DNA from: Teratosphaeria epicoccoides
Taxonomy: Eukaryota; Ascomycota; Dothideomycetes; Mycosphaerellales; Teratosphaeriaceae
Assembly: GCA_021401465.1 (NCBI GenBank)
Contig: JADDMT010000072.1
Coordinates: forward strand, 97,416-161,415
DNA length: 64,000 bases
Direction: 5' to 3'
Below the pieces are notes generated by a model. That model had not been told where the DNA came from. It did not search any database and saw nothing but the letters and a program-made list of their open reading frames with translations. Made by a program: the position numbers and the translations under genes. Numbering within the stretch: position 1 is the stretch's first letter; each line of letters begins with the position of its first letter. This document shows positions 11,416-21,148 of the stretch, in pieces.

Positions 11416-11910
11416 ATGGCTCTCAAACTCCTCACCCTCACTCTCGGCCTCCTCACAGCCGCCGCCACGGCCAACGCCGACCTCAACAACCTCCTCACCA
11501 TCCGCGACTTCTGCACGGGTTCCAAGCGCTCCGGAACCAACAACCTCACAACCCACTCAGACGCCGACGTCGCAACGAGGCGCATCCAAGGCGTTAGTCT
11601 CAAACCTCCATCTCAGCAAAGCAAAAAGACGTGATGAATGAGCTGATCAGGATTACAGGTCTGCTCCAGCGACCCCCAAAGCTCCTTCTACCAGCAGTGC
11701 GTGTACTGCGACCCGGACACGCACACCATGGCCGCGGTGCCTTGTTACCCGCACGGATCGGTAAGTCCGGACAGATACCTATTTTGAGTCGCAGGCTGTT
11801 TGTGGTGGTGTGGGGTGAGGTGCTGACCCGTATGCTTGTGACAACAGTGCGCCGGCGGATCTAACGCCTGCATCGCGCTCCTGCCGTCGCCCATCGGGTT
11901 CTGTACCTAA
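11416..11910 (+). CDS. Small secreted cysteine-rich protein, array copy 3
   Basis: Exons 11416-11592, 11659-11760 and 11848-11910 give 113 residues. The introns are 66 and 87 bp with normal GT-AG ends; the second has TGCTGAC. A signal peptide (MALKLLTLTLGLLTAAATANA) precedes DFCTGSKR, the family Cys-SKR block. The later cysteines are spaced C-x11-C-x2-C-x11-C-x5-C-x6-C-x10-C, then Thr and stop. The total between the third and fifth cysteines is almost the same as in copies 1 and 2, so only the fourth cysteine has slid. Same strand, same exon plan and close spacing show that the three genes arose by tandem duplication. Function unknown. Confidence 0.8.
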
Positions 11911-12203
11911 GGCGTCGGCAACGTTCCTGGCCGTGCAGCAAGACAGACAGATGGCGAGACGAAGAGCGCGATGAGCGTATGGCTTGAGATCTTGATGGTC
12001 GAACGGTAGGGAGTGTCGGTGAGTCCAGGTATGTATGCTTGAGTTCGTAGGAGTGGGTGGCATGATGGCGATTCAAGGGTGTCTTTGCAGCGGCGAATGA
12101 CATGGGCAGCTGCAAGGAGAGGCACACATTAGAGCTCCACCGCTTGTGATGGACTCCCTCACATTTCAGAGCTCAAATTCGAAGACATGGTCTTTCAACC
12201 GTT

Positions 12204-13799
12204 TCAATCCTCTCCCGACTCACTCGCCTCACTTTCGCTGCCCTCCCCCTTTCTCTTCTTCTTCCCACCCTTCCCCTTCTTCACCTCTGCTTTCTGATCC
12301 TTCTCCATCTTCCGATCCACCTGGTCCTGCAACCTTACTCTCTCCTTCTCTCCCTTCTTCTGCAACCTCGCCTCCGTCTCCTTGAACTCCTCGCTTTCAA
12401 CATCCATGCCCACCATGCCCTCAAGCATCTTAATCTCCCTTGCCCAGATACCCTTATCCTCCTTTGCTTCTTTGCCCTTCTCATCTTTCACAGTCTCGCC
12501 CTCCTCATTCCGGACTTCAATCGGCGTCTCCAGCACGAGCGGCAGACCCGCGAACCTCTCATCATTGACAAGAGTGTGGAAGGCGCGCAGACCAAGAAAT
12601 CCGGTGCCGATGTTGGCGTGCAGATCGCGGTGAGAAGCAAAGGGCGCTTTGGAGTCGTTCAGGTGAAGGGCGCGGAGGTAGGGAAGGCCGACTGTAGTGT
12701 CGAACTGCTGCATTGTCTCGTTGAAAGCTTCGAGAGTGCGGAGGTCATAGCCGCCAGCGAAGGCATGGCAGGTATCGAGGCAGACACCCACTCGGGACTT
12801 GTCGGAGACATGGGCAATGATGTCCCGGAGGTCCTCGAACGTCGAGCCGAGGACGTTGCCGCCTGCAGCCATGTTCTCGAGGAGGGTGACGACGGATTCG
12901 GTCTCTTGGTGGGCTTTGTTGATGTTGGAGGCCAGGTGGGCGATAGCTTTCGCCCGGTCACCGCACTGATCGTTGCCTGGGTGGAAGTTGTAGAGCTTGA
13001 TGCCGAGTTTCTCGCAGCGCTTTAGGTCGTCAACGAAGGCGTCGTAGGCCTGTTTCGTTCGTTCGGCGTCTGTGTGTGCCAGATTGACGAGGTAGGAGCC
13101 GTGAGGAACGACGTGCTGAGTCTGATCATAGACATGCTGTTTGCAGTGTGAGAGGAACGTGTCACAGTGGTCGTCTTGGAGAGGCGGGTTGGCCCATTTC
13201 CGCTGGCTTTTCAGGAACAAGGCGAAGGCGTTGCTGCCAATGTGGACGGCGTTGAGGACAGATTTGTGGACGCCTGAGGAGGAGACGTTTAGCATTTCGG
13301 GAGTGTATGGAAGGCTACATGAGCTAGACTGACCTCCTGCCGCAGAGACGTGAGCTCCGATGTACAGCTTATGGCCTGCTGTCCTGCTTGCCAGTGGCAT
13401 ATCCACCAACTCTGCCTCCTGCTGTGCCTTTGACTTGCGCTTCTTCTTGACTTTCTTCCCGCCGTTGCCTCCAATTTCCTGTTCCTCTTCCTCCTTGACG
13501 ACAGTCTTGCGCGCGCGCTTCTTCTTGGGTTTTATGCTCTCTTCCTCCTCTCCCGGCTCTTCCTCCTCGACTTCTACTTTGACCTTTTGCTTGCGACTGC
13601 GCTTTTTCGAAGTCTCGTCCACGATCTCCTGCTCGGCGACGACTATCTCAGTCTTCGCAGCTTTGGGCTTCTTGCTTGCAGGCTTCTTGGCTCTCCCGCT
13701 CGCTGCGGGCACGATGTCGCTGTCCAGCAAGTCTGCTGGCGGTGGGGAGAGGTCAGAATCGTCGTCGACGACGTCCAGCGCCAGCTTCCGCTTCGGCAT
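12204..13799 (-). CDS. APN1: AP endonuclease, endonuclease IV family
   Basis: This is a zinc-dependent endonuclease of the EndoIV/Apn1 family that cleaves the backbone 5' of abasic sites in base-excision repair. Exons on the minus strand are 13799-13334 and 13273-12204 (511 residues). The 60-bp intron 13274-13333 has no in-frame stop, so the unspliced frame is also open, but removing it restores the family motif GAHVSAAGGVHKSVLNA. Further EndoIV motifs are CLDTCHAFAGGYDL, LHLNDSKAPFASHRDLH and GTGFLG. The first 140 residues or so are a Lys/Arg/Glu-rich extension likely to hold nuclear signals. A Lys/Glu-rich tail follows the catalytic barrel. The start ATG is the first in frame. Confidence 0.95.
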   Translation of the reverse strand: MPKRKLALDVVDDDSDLSPPPADLLDSDIVPAASGRAKKPASKKPKAAKTEIVVAEQEIVDETSKKRSRKQKVKVEVEEEEPGEEEESIKPKKKRARKTVVKEEEEQEIGGNGGKKVKKKRKSKAQQEAELVDMPLASRTAGHKLYIGAHVSAAGGQSSSCSLPYTPEMLNVSSSGVHKSVLNAVHIGSNAFALFLKSQRKWANPPLQDDHCDTFLSHCKQHVYDQTQHVVPHGSYLVNLAHTDAERTKQAYDAFVDDLKRCEKLGIKLYNFHPGNDQCGDRAKAIAHLASNINKAHQETESVVTLLENMAAGGNVLGSTFEDLRDIIAHVSDKSRVGVCLDTCHAFAGGYDLRTLEAFNETMQQFDTTVGLPYLRALHLNDSKAPFASHRDLHANIGTGFLGLRAFHTLVNDERFAGLPLVLETPIEVRNEEGETVKDEKGKEAKEDKGIWAREIKMLEGMVGMDVESEEFKETEARLQKKGEKERVRLQDQVDRKMEKDQKAEVKKGKGGKKKRKGEGSESEASESGED

Positions 13800-14634
13800 T
13801 TGTGCGAGAGACCTGTTGAGTGTCAGAAATGCATAATGCAGATGCAGTCAAGCGCGAACCGAGGCTCGGGACGCGCTCATCAAGCTATTCTCAATGGGGA
13901 AGTTACAAATCCATCTCCTCGACAAAGCTTCGTCCTGACCATGGGCTCAAATCAAATGATCAACTGCGTATCCTGTGTAACCAAAGGATGTTGCGCCAGC
14001 GCATTTCGAGGTTGAGATCAGTCTATGTGATGCGAAGGCCAGACTCAACAAGTCACGACTCAGGTAGGAATTTGGTCTAAAGATTTGCCTCTTCACTGCT
14101 GCGTGAGGCTTATAACATGTTTGTATGCTGATATTCATGACGTTTCGTGCCCGAAGGCGTTGTTAGAGTCTAATCGCTGCTGGCACACTTCAGTTCATCA
14201 CATGTAGCATATTGACAGCTTGAGGTCATTCAGAGAGAATCCCTACGACCTCATCAGCTCGGTCGCTTGGACTCCTTCCGATCACGACTGCCAAGCCCAA
14301 AGACCCACATCCGAGTCTCATGATCTATGTACATACCAATATACCCACAAAGGCATCCAGCAAGCTACCACTACCAGGAAGTACCACCGTCAACTTCGAT
14401 CAAAATTCGGTAAACCCAATTTCAGGCCAATCCTCACACTAACCTCGAACCCAGGCTTTAAAGCTACGCCGTAGCGAACCTCACAACAACCCAGCAAACA
14501 ACGAACTCCATCAATCAGGAATCATGGCAGCCAAGGAAACAAGTCGACCACTCTGCAGCCACGCCATGGAGCCCATGACCGCTTCCTAGCGAGTCCGACC
14601 CTCCGATCACGCCCTCCTACTTCCTCATGATCTG
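13800..14634. other. Intergenic region
   Basis: APN1 upstream side. No convincing gene, RNA or repeat seen. Confidence 0.5.
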
Positions 14635-14898
14635 CTACCTGCCCTCCTCCTGCTCCAAATACCACATCCCTCTCCCACACGCCACACACCTAACCTTGCA
14701 CCAATACCTGTCCCCCACCGTCGTCCTCGGAGCCTTTCCGACTTCTCTCGCCGGCACTGCCTCATCCATATCGCTTCCATCGCCAAATCTGCCCTCGGTG
14801 CAGTATTGTCTGTCTCCTCGGGTGCTCTTGCTACAGGTGATCCAGTAGAACTCGGCGTGGTGGCAGGTGTGGCAGGTGAGGAGGTAGGGCCAGCACAT
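14635..14898 (-). CDS. Small Cys-rich protein, possible metal-binding
   Basis: A single exon of 87 codons starts MCWPYLLTCHTCHHAEFYW and ends with YWCKVRCVACGRGMWYLEQ. Cysteine pairs (CHTC, CxxxxxxxxYC and CKVRCVAC) and the aromatic residues around them look like a small zinc-ribbon or knuckle fold, with an acidic middle (DGSDMDEAVPARE). There is no signal peptide of normal length, so it may be cytosolic or nuclear. No named family was recognised. Coding status is inferred from the ordered Cys/Trp/Tyr pattern and absence of introns. The opposite strand also has open frames here, but they are Pro/Ser-rich and less protein-like. Confidence 0.5.
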   Translation of the reverse strand: MCWPYLLTCHTCHHAEFYWITCSKSTRGDRQYCTEGRFGDGSDMDEAVPAREVGKAPRTTVGDRYWCKVRCVACGRGMWYLEQEEGR

Positions 14899-15465
14899 TG
14901 TTGAGACCGCGGGAGGCGATTACAGGAAACGGTTGGAGCAGTTGAGAGGGGAAGCTCAAATATGTGGTTTTGGGGGGATATGAGTGTTTGCTGTGCCAAA
15001 TGCGAGGGTTGATTGCCTCCTCGAGTCATGTCGCAACTCAGCCCGAAGCCCAAGCAATGGCGTCCTTCCTTCTAGCAGGGTATGTAGACGACGATGACTG
15101 GACCGTGTGTGTACCACCATTGTGATGGACGCCGATCGACGTTTGGTCGGAGATATGTCGACAGATTCGGTGATGGTGTTGTGAGTGAGAAGACCGGAAC
15201 CAGATTCTGATGATGCAAATTGCAAGCCGAAGCCGCTGTTGGCCTGCCGAGCTGGCATCATCATGACGAGAGGCAAGTGCGCCCCACCAGCACGTGGGAG
15301 TGACTTGCGCAATAGTAAGCACGTGGAAAGGACTCACGCAATAGCGGTAACAACAGCTAACGGGGATTTTCAAATGTCGATGGGAACTTTGCAATTGTCT
15401 CCGCCTTGGCTACTTGAGCATGCCATCATCATTCCGCATGCACTCGATCTATTGCTCACCAATCC
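14899..15465. other. Intergenic region
   Basis: Short frames on both strands only. Nothing supported. Confidence 0.4.
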
Positions 15466-16007
15466 TCAAGTCGTAGCGCGGTCAACATCAGCTCCGTGAC
15501 ACTCGTCGACGCGAGACTCGCTCGCCACCTGAACATCAGCCTCCGAGTTGGAGTCGGACTCTGTGTCGGAGAAAGGGACCATCCCAGTAGTACTTCCGGG
15601 TCCATGCTGATCCTCTTTCCTCTCTGTCTCAAAACTCACCGTATTCATCCACCCCATCCCTCCCTCACCGCCCTCCCTCTCCACCACCCTCCGCGGAACC
15701 CACCATGACCCTCCCTCACCTCCAGCCTCGCCTTCACCACATACCCATAAACCTACCTCAGTGTGATTTCCGTATCATCACTGTCTAGCCAAACCTGATA
15801 CGACTCCCATCCAAGCACCAGCACCGTCCTGATCGCCTTGCACGAAGTAGTGTTTAAGAGCCTTCGCTGCGGATTTGCTGATAGGTGTCGATCGTCAGGG
15901 CTGCTGTCTACTGTCTCCTGAGGAGATGGATGCGGTGAAATGATGATAGTGGATGAAGTGAAGTCGGTAGGAATGCAGCCTGCTCCACTAAGATAAAGGC
16001 AATGCAA
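15466..16007 (-). CDS. Possible gene or remnant, unrecognised
   Basis: Two minus-strand stretches look coding. The first, 16007 to 15753, includes RTVLVLGWESYQVWLDSDD and ends EITLR before a TAG. The same frame then continues for over 30 codons (VYGYVVKARLEVREGH). The second, 15687 to 15466, is acidic (SDTESDSNSEADVQVASE). The TAG at 15753-15755 is part of a GTAGGT sequence that could be a splice donor, so the two pieces may be exons of one gene. I could not find a clean acceptor. No domain was recognised and the model is tentative. Confidence 0.25.
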
Positions 16008-16023
16008 TGCCCCGCCAGGCGCC

Positions 16024-16029
16024 TATAAA
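16024..16029 (+). promoter_or_regulatory. TATA-like box before AIP1
   Basis: TATAAA lies 62 bp upstream of the AIP1 ATG, with a second AT-rich patch (TATAATAAA) just after it. The position would be short for a fungal leader, so it is only a candidate. Confidence 0.3.
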
Positions 16030-16090
16030 CATGACTGCTGCCCCAGTCAATAAACACCTATAATAAACATTGCAACACCACATCGCAACC

Positions 16091-17992
16091 ATGTCCATCG
16101 CCTCAGGTATCCTCTCTGAGATTCATCAATCGAACAGAGTAAGACTAATCAGTGTGATAGACGCCATCTGGGCCGCGGCTCCCAGCACAACCCGCGGCCA
16201 ACCGACCCCTCTTAGTTCCGATTCGAAAGGGCAACGCATCACCTACGCCTCCAACAAATCCATCTTCGTGCGCTCCATCGATAATCCATCAATATCTAAG
16301 CAATATACCGGACACACTGCACAAACCACTGTAGCTCGATTCGCTCCTTCCGGCTTCTACATCGCTTCGGGAGATATCAGTGGCAGCGTAAGAGTATGGG
16401 ATGCTCAGGGTGCGGAGAACACCAAAGGCGAGTACCACATCATCGCTGGACGGATCAACGATATTGCGTGGGACGGGGATAGTCAGAGGATCATTGCTGT
16501 CGGCGACGGGAAGGAGCGGTTCGGACATTGCATCACTGCCGATTCAGGCAACAGCGTGGGCGAGATCAGCGGTCACAGCAGCCAGATCAACTGCGTCAGT
16601 GTACGGCAACAGAGACCATTGAGGGCGGCGACGGGATCAGATGATACAAGTCTCTGCTTCTTCCATGGCGCACCGTTCAAGTTCAACACCAGCTTACGAA
16701 GCAAGCACGACAAGTTCATCTACGGCACCCAGTTTAGCCCGGATGGCAGCACATTAGTCAGCGTGGGCAGTGACAGGAGGATATGGCTGTACGATGGCAA
16801 GACGGGGGAGGCGATCAAGCAGATTGGGGAAGGAGAGCACAAGGGTAGCATTTTCGGTGTCTGCTGGGCACCAGACAGCAAGAAGTTCGCTACTGCGAGC
16901 GGCGATCAGACGGTCAAGGTGTGGGATGCAGAGAATGGGAAAGTGCTGCAGAGCTGGAGGATGGGTGAAGAGGGCGGTGTTAGCGTATCCCATCAGCAGG
17001 TTGGCATTACTTGGCCCGCTGGGCGGACGGACGGCCTGATCATCTCCATTGACTTGGAAGGCAACCTGAATTACTTTCAGGAAGGAAAGGATACACTCGT
17101 CAGGACTGTACTTGGTCACCAGAAAGCCATCACATCTGCTGCATACCTCGCCGACTCCAGAACCCTCTGGACTGGTAGCTATGATGGGAGGGTGCGGTCT
17201 TGGGATCTGGGTACCGGAGCAGCAAAGCCTCTCGATGGAGAGTCTCACTCGAATTACGTCGCCAGCATTTCGGCTTCCGCAAAGGAGGGAAGAATATACA
17301 GTGTCGGCTGGGACGACACGTTACGAACAGTCGATGCATCGCAATCCTCCTTCGCTGGCTCAGTCATCAAGACAGATGGGCAGCCGAAGGGCGTCGCGGT
17401 CGTCATCGTGAGAGGCAAACCACATACGCTGGTGGCCACCGCAAACGGCATCATATCCTACGCGGACGGACGCGAAGTCAGCAAACAAGTCCTCCCCGCA
17501 CCTCCAACCTGCATAGCCGCCTCTGGGGACCTCGTCGCCGCTGGCTCCGATGACAAGAAAGTCCGCATCTTCAAAGCCGGATCACCTACCTCATTCGACT
17601 CCATGACCACACTTACCGACCCGACATCACCCGTCTCCGCCCTCGCCTTCTCTCCTTCTGGCACCCACCTCGCCGTCGGCCTCGCTAACGGCAAAATCTT
17701 CGCCTACGCTCGCACTGCTTCCGGCGAATGGAAACTCGAAACGAACCGGTGGTCTGCGCACACGGCTCGCGTGACGAGTATCGATTGGAGCCCTGATGGG
17801 AAGAAGGCAGTGAGTGGGGCACTGGACACGAATGTTTTCGTGTGGAGTTTGGCGGATCCGGGGAAGAGGGTTAAAGCGGGGAACGCGCATAAGGACGGTG
17901 TCGGGGTGGTCTGCTGGGTGGAGGAGCGGAGGGTGGTGAGTGCGGGCGCGGATGCGGCGGTGAAAGTCTGGAGGGTGGATGGGATGGAATAG
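16091..17992 (+). CDS. AIP1: Actin-interacting protein 1, WD40 protein
   Basis: Aip1 works with cofilin to disassemble actin filaments. The protein is a double beta-propeller of about 14 WD40 repeats; many are visible here (for example GSVRVWDA, KFATASGDQTVKVWD, TGSYDGRVRSWDL, VSAGADAAVKVWRVD). I read two exons, 16091-16106 and 16161-17992 (615 residues). The 54-bp intron 16107-16160 has GT-AG ends and a GACTAATC branch region. Removing it gives MSIASDAIWAAAPSTTRGQP, which fits the conserved family start. The intron length is a multiple of three with no in-frame stop, so the frame reads through if it is retained. Length agrees with the family (about 600-615). Confidence 0.94.
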   Translation: MSIASGILSEIHQSNRVRLISVIDAIWAAAPSTTRGQPTPLSSDSKGQRITYASNKSIFVRSIDNPSISKQYTGHTAQTTVARFAPSGFYIASGDISGSVRVWDAQGAENTKGEYHIIAGRINDIAWDGDSQRIIAVGDGKERFGHCITADSGNSVGEISGHSSQINCVSVRQQRPLRAATGSDDTSLCFFHGAPFKFNTSLRSKHDKFIYGTQFSPDGSTLVSVGSDRRIWLYDGKTGEAIKQIGEGEHKGSIFGVCWAPDSKKFATASGDQTVKVWDAENGKVLQSWRMGEEGGVSVSHQQVGITWPAGRTDGLIISIDLEGNLNYFQEGKDTLVRTVLGHQKAITSAAYLADSRTLWTGSYDGRVRSWDLGTGAAKPLDGESHSNYVASISASAKEGRIYSVGWDDTLRTVDASQSSFAGSVIKTDGQPKGVAVVIVRGKPHTLVATANGIISYADGREVSKQVLPAPPTCIAASGDLVAAGSDDKKVRIFKAGSPTSFDSMTTLTDPTSPVSALAFSPSGTHLAVGLANGKIFAYARTASGEWKLETNRWSAHTARVTSIDWSPDGKKAVSGALDTNVFVWSLADPGKRVKAGNAHKDGVGVVCWVEERRVVSAGADAAVKVWRVDGME

Positions 17993-18778
17993 TGGTGGAT
18001 GGATGTATAGACGGTGGGTACGTTAGGTTGCGAAAAGGTTACAATACAGGATGCTGTACAGCCATAGATGCTACGATGTGCACTTGAGCAAGATGGGAAG
18101 GTGCGGCAGATTGCGGCAGGACCGACACGTACGTGGACCTCCTCCATCTGAGCAAGTGCTCCGGATGTCATCTCAGAACATCTCGCCCGTAGTCCATTCC
18201 TCGCGCTCATTTCTCCCCATTGTAAGCGAAAGATGCAATGGACTTTCTCCCACCTCTGAGTGTACGCATCTGAGCTCTACAGAATTCCGCCATCAGTGGT
18301 TTGGGCCCCAGAGCCGAGAAGATAAAGACTGCCACGCCCGTGTCGTTCTGCTTTCCATTTGGTCTCAGTGGTGGAAGCAGCTTGATTCTGTCTCGGTGCT
18401 ATCGAATCCAGTTCACCGGGTGACAGAATTCGACTTCGGGAAATGCTTCGTTAAGGATTTCGTTGCGTCTGCCCACGGCAACGCCAACCTCACTTTCGCA
18501 GTCCCGGCTCGATGCCTGTCAGCAGGGAACTAGACGTCGGCGTGTCCTGTAGAGCCCAAGAACCTGGCTCAGGCACAGAAGTTTTGATGAACAAAGCGCT
18601 ACTGACTGAGTACACAGAGCTCCAATGCAGTTCTTGCTTCTCGCGTCTGTCGTTGCAATGTGTGTGTGTGAGAGAGAGAGTTTCGGCAGGGAGCGTCAGT
18701 GGCATTGTCCATGAAAACGGGACGAAGATTCTGCATTAAGCTGTGGAAATCACCACAAGCATGACCTGTATTGCTTCT
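17993..18778. other. Convergent intergenic region between AIP1 and ALG1
   Basis: Holds the 3' sides of both genes. A 160-codon plus-strand frame (18051-18533) has no recognisable domain and is not supported. A short TG/GA run lies near 18658-18680. Confidence 0.45.
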
Positions 18779-20251
18779 TCATTTGAGTCCAAACAGCTTC
18801 CCAGCCACAGGGTTCCACTCATCCTCCCATCTCCGCTCACGCTCCCGCATTGCTCCGTTCCTAATCTGCGTCAGCAGTCTCTCGTCGGGTCCAAATAGTC
18901 GCTGCAACAGCACACTCAGGTCTTCTGCAGTGTCGAAGCCCACTCCATTTTCCCCCTCTTTCACCAGCTCCCCCCACGCCTCGAATTTCTTGCCTGCAAC
19001 CGGTAACCCCGTCCCGAACATATCCACCACTTTCATCGGCAAATCCACACCCGATGACGACGTGTGTAGAGAGATGCCGAGGTCGGCAGATCCGAGAAGT
19101 CGGGCATAGTCTTCGATGGGGAGGAAGGCGGTTGTGATTGTTGCGTCTCCGAGCTTGCCTTCCTGCGTGAGTTGCTGTATGAGGTTCTTGTAGTAGGATT
19201 GTTGCGGGCCTTTTCCGGTTATGATGGCGAGGATTCGTGGGAGGGAGGGGCTTTGTTTGCGCGCGGAGGCGTAGAGGACTAGTGCGTCAAGGAGGATGCA
19301 GAAGTCTTCGTCGGGTGTCCAGGAGGTGGAGGAGACGATGAGACGCCATGAGCGGTCTTCCAGGGTACACTCTTGATCTTTGAGTTCGGGCCTTGTTCTG
19401 AGGAATTCGGTTCTCTGCTCGATGTTGAGAGGTTGGAAATGCTCAGCCGGGCGGTCATGGAGTGGCAAGGCGTCGACGCCCCATTTTTGCTTCAGAACCC
19501 GACACATTGCATTCGTGACAGCGAAGTGCGCCTTTGCTGTCTTCGCGAACAACCCCTCATACCACTCGCTTAGCCTGACAAAAGGGTGCTTTGGTCCCAA
19601 TCTGAGCGCAAGAATCGTATACCCGAAATTATGCCAATCGATGACTAGCCTCGAGTTCCGGAAGAACGCCAGCATGCCTGCTACAGCGAGCGTAGGTATT
19701 GAAGGTGGATTTTGGACGAGGAGGTATTTGCAGGCTGGAGTACGATAACCGATGGTGTGGTAGAGGGTCTGTACCTGCCAGAGGACTTTCAGAGGTCCGT
19801 AGAGCAGGAAGAGGAATCTGTTGCTTGTCTGGAACGGTGACGGGACCAGTCGCGTGATGCTGATGAAGCGATGAGCGTTCACATCCGGATGCACGTCGCT
19901 TTCCACATAGCCTATGAGATTCACGGAACCGCCCTGGCGGGCGATGGAGAGGGCGTGGTGTTGCATTCGCGGGCTGCGGCCGATGTCACCGAGGACGAGA
20001 ATCTGGACCGAGGAGGGGAGGTCGAGAATGTCATTTTTGGATTTGTTATTTTGGAAGAAGGTGTAGCCGGATTTGGGGGGGTTTTGCTTATCGGAGTCGG
20101 TGAAGTCGGAGTCTTGGAGGGAGTGGGGATGGAAGTGGGAGTAGGCTGTGGGGAGGGTGAGGATGAAGATTGTGAAGGCTGTTGAGAGGATGACGGCGAG
20201 GGGGAGGATGAGCTCCCATATTGTGAGCCATGAGGGCGTCATCTCCGCCAT
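18779..20251 (-). CDS. ALG1: Chitobiosyldiphosphodolichol beta-mannosyltransferase
   Basis: Alg1 (GT33) adds the first mannose to dolichol-PP-GlcNAc2 on the cytosolic face of the ER during N-glycan precursor assembly. The first ATG in frame is at 20251 (MAEMTPSW); the 20 upstream codons lack an ATG, so I take 490 residues. An N-terminal membrane anchor (LILPLAVILSTAFTIFILTL) precedes a GT-B fold: ILVLGDIGRSPRMQHHA, then RLVIDWHNFGYTILAL, FAVTNAMCRVL, and near the C-terminus SSSGVDLPMKVVDMFGTGLP. These are the conserved Alg1 blocks. No intron is evident. It lies tail to tail with AIP1. Confidence 0.94.
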   Translation of the reverse strand: MAEMTPSWLTIWELILPLAVILSTAFTIFILTLPTAYSHFHPHSLQDSDFTDSDKQNPPKSGYTFFQNNKSKNDILDLPSSVQILVLGDIGRSPRMQHHALSIARQGGSVNLIGYVESDVHPDVNAHRFISITRLVPSPFQTSNRFLFLLYGPLKVLWQVQTLYHTIGYRTPACKYLLVQNPPSIPTLAVAGMLAFFRNSRLVIDWHNFGYTILALRLGPKHPFVRLSEWYEGLFAKTAKAHFAVTNAMCRVLKQKWGVDALPLHDRPAEHFQPLNIEQRTEFLRTRPELKDQECTLEDRSWRLIVSSTSWTPDEDFCILLDALVLYASARKQSPSLPRILAIITGKGPQQSYYKNLIQQLTQEGKLGDATITTAFLPIEDYARLLGSADLGISLHTSSSGVDLPMKVVDMFGTGLPVAGKKFEAWGELVKEGENGVGFDTAEDLSVLLQRLFGPDERLLTQIRNGAMRERERRWEDEWNPVAGKLFGLK

Positions 20252-21148
20252 GTCAACAGATGAGGCGTTGGCCTCATTGAGAGGTCTGGTGCACGCATGG
20301 AACTTTGGCACTGGGTAGCGACTTTTGGCTTGGAAGGTGGAACCGCATTTATTTCAACTTGTGAAGTCTCCCTCCTTTCCATCCTTCCATCCTTCCATCC
20401 TTCCATCAGCGCTCGACGACAATATGGTCGAGCCAACACTCGGACACATACAACTGGACTCAGGTCCGGCTTTGGCTTCGATATGCTTGGGACTTGATCG
20501 CGAGATGCAATGGCCTGCCCATTACTCACCGCATTGCTTGCCTTAGGAGACCTCTTCTTCGACCCTTGACTCGACAAGTGCGATCAAGTTTACGCTTCGG
20601 CTCTTTGGAATCTACAGGACTGTCAAATCCGACAATTACCTGTTAACAGCAGCTCGCAACGGCAGCCACAGCGCCGCGGAGCTCCTCGGCCGTGACTGTA
20701 ATCAGCTTGCTGATCCGGAAGCATTTTACAAGTTCTGGCTCGCGGCGGAGATCAAGACGAAGCCATATCAGTCATGCACTCAAAATGTTTTCGGCAAGCT
20801 GGACTTGATGGATTGTCTCGGACACTTACCACCCCAGCTCAAGTCTTGCCGCTTGCGAGAAGAATCATGCTTTTCACCCCTCGCCGCGGAGGTAGGCTCA
20901 TGCAGAGAAAGTGATAAAAGGTAGAAGACAACCACTTGCCGCGGGCGGCAGAGTTTATAGCGATTGTACGGCTGCTGTGGATTACAACTAGGAGCTGCAA
21001 ATAGGAATTTTCGAATGCTGCCCGTGGGGGAGGGGAGCATTAGCGCCCTTTCAGCTGAAGAGCTCTTTCCTGTTCAGCCACTCTGTGCGAGCACCAGCCC
21101 AGCCCAAACTACCGCAGGTCAACCCTACGAGACCACGCAACGACTCGC
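20252..21148. other. Intergenic region with a short tandem repeat
   Basis: ALG1 promoter side. A tandem run of the 8-mer CCTTCCAT lies at about 20376-20407. No gene is supported elsewhere. Confidence 0.45.
20376..20407. repeat. (CCTTCCAT)n microsatellite
   Basis: About four units of an 8-bp pyrimidine repeat, 125-155 bp upstream of the ALG1 ATG. Confidence 0.8.

Noticed and set aside
15753..15755. TAG followed by coding-like sequence (VYGYVVKARLEVREG) as an editing site
   Set aside because: It is part of a GTAGGT donor-like sequence and the gene model is too weak to say what the normal residue is.
18051..18533. 160-codon plus-strand frame between AIP1 and ALG1
   Set aside because: Lies in the convergent 3' region, with no domain and no supporting start context.
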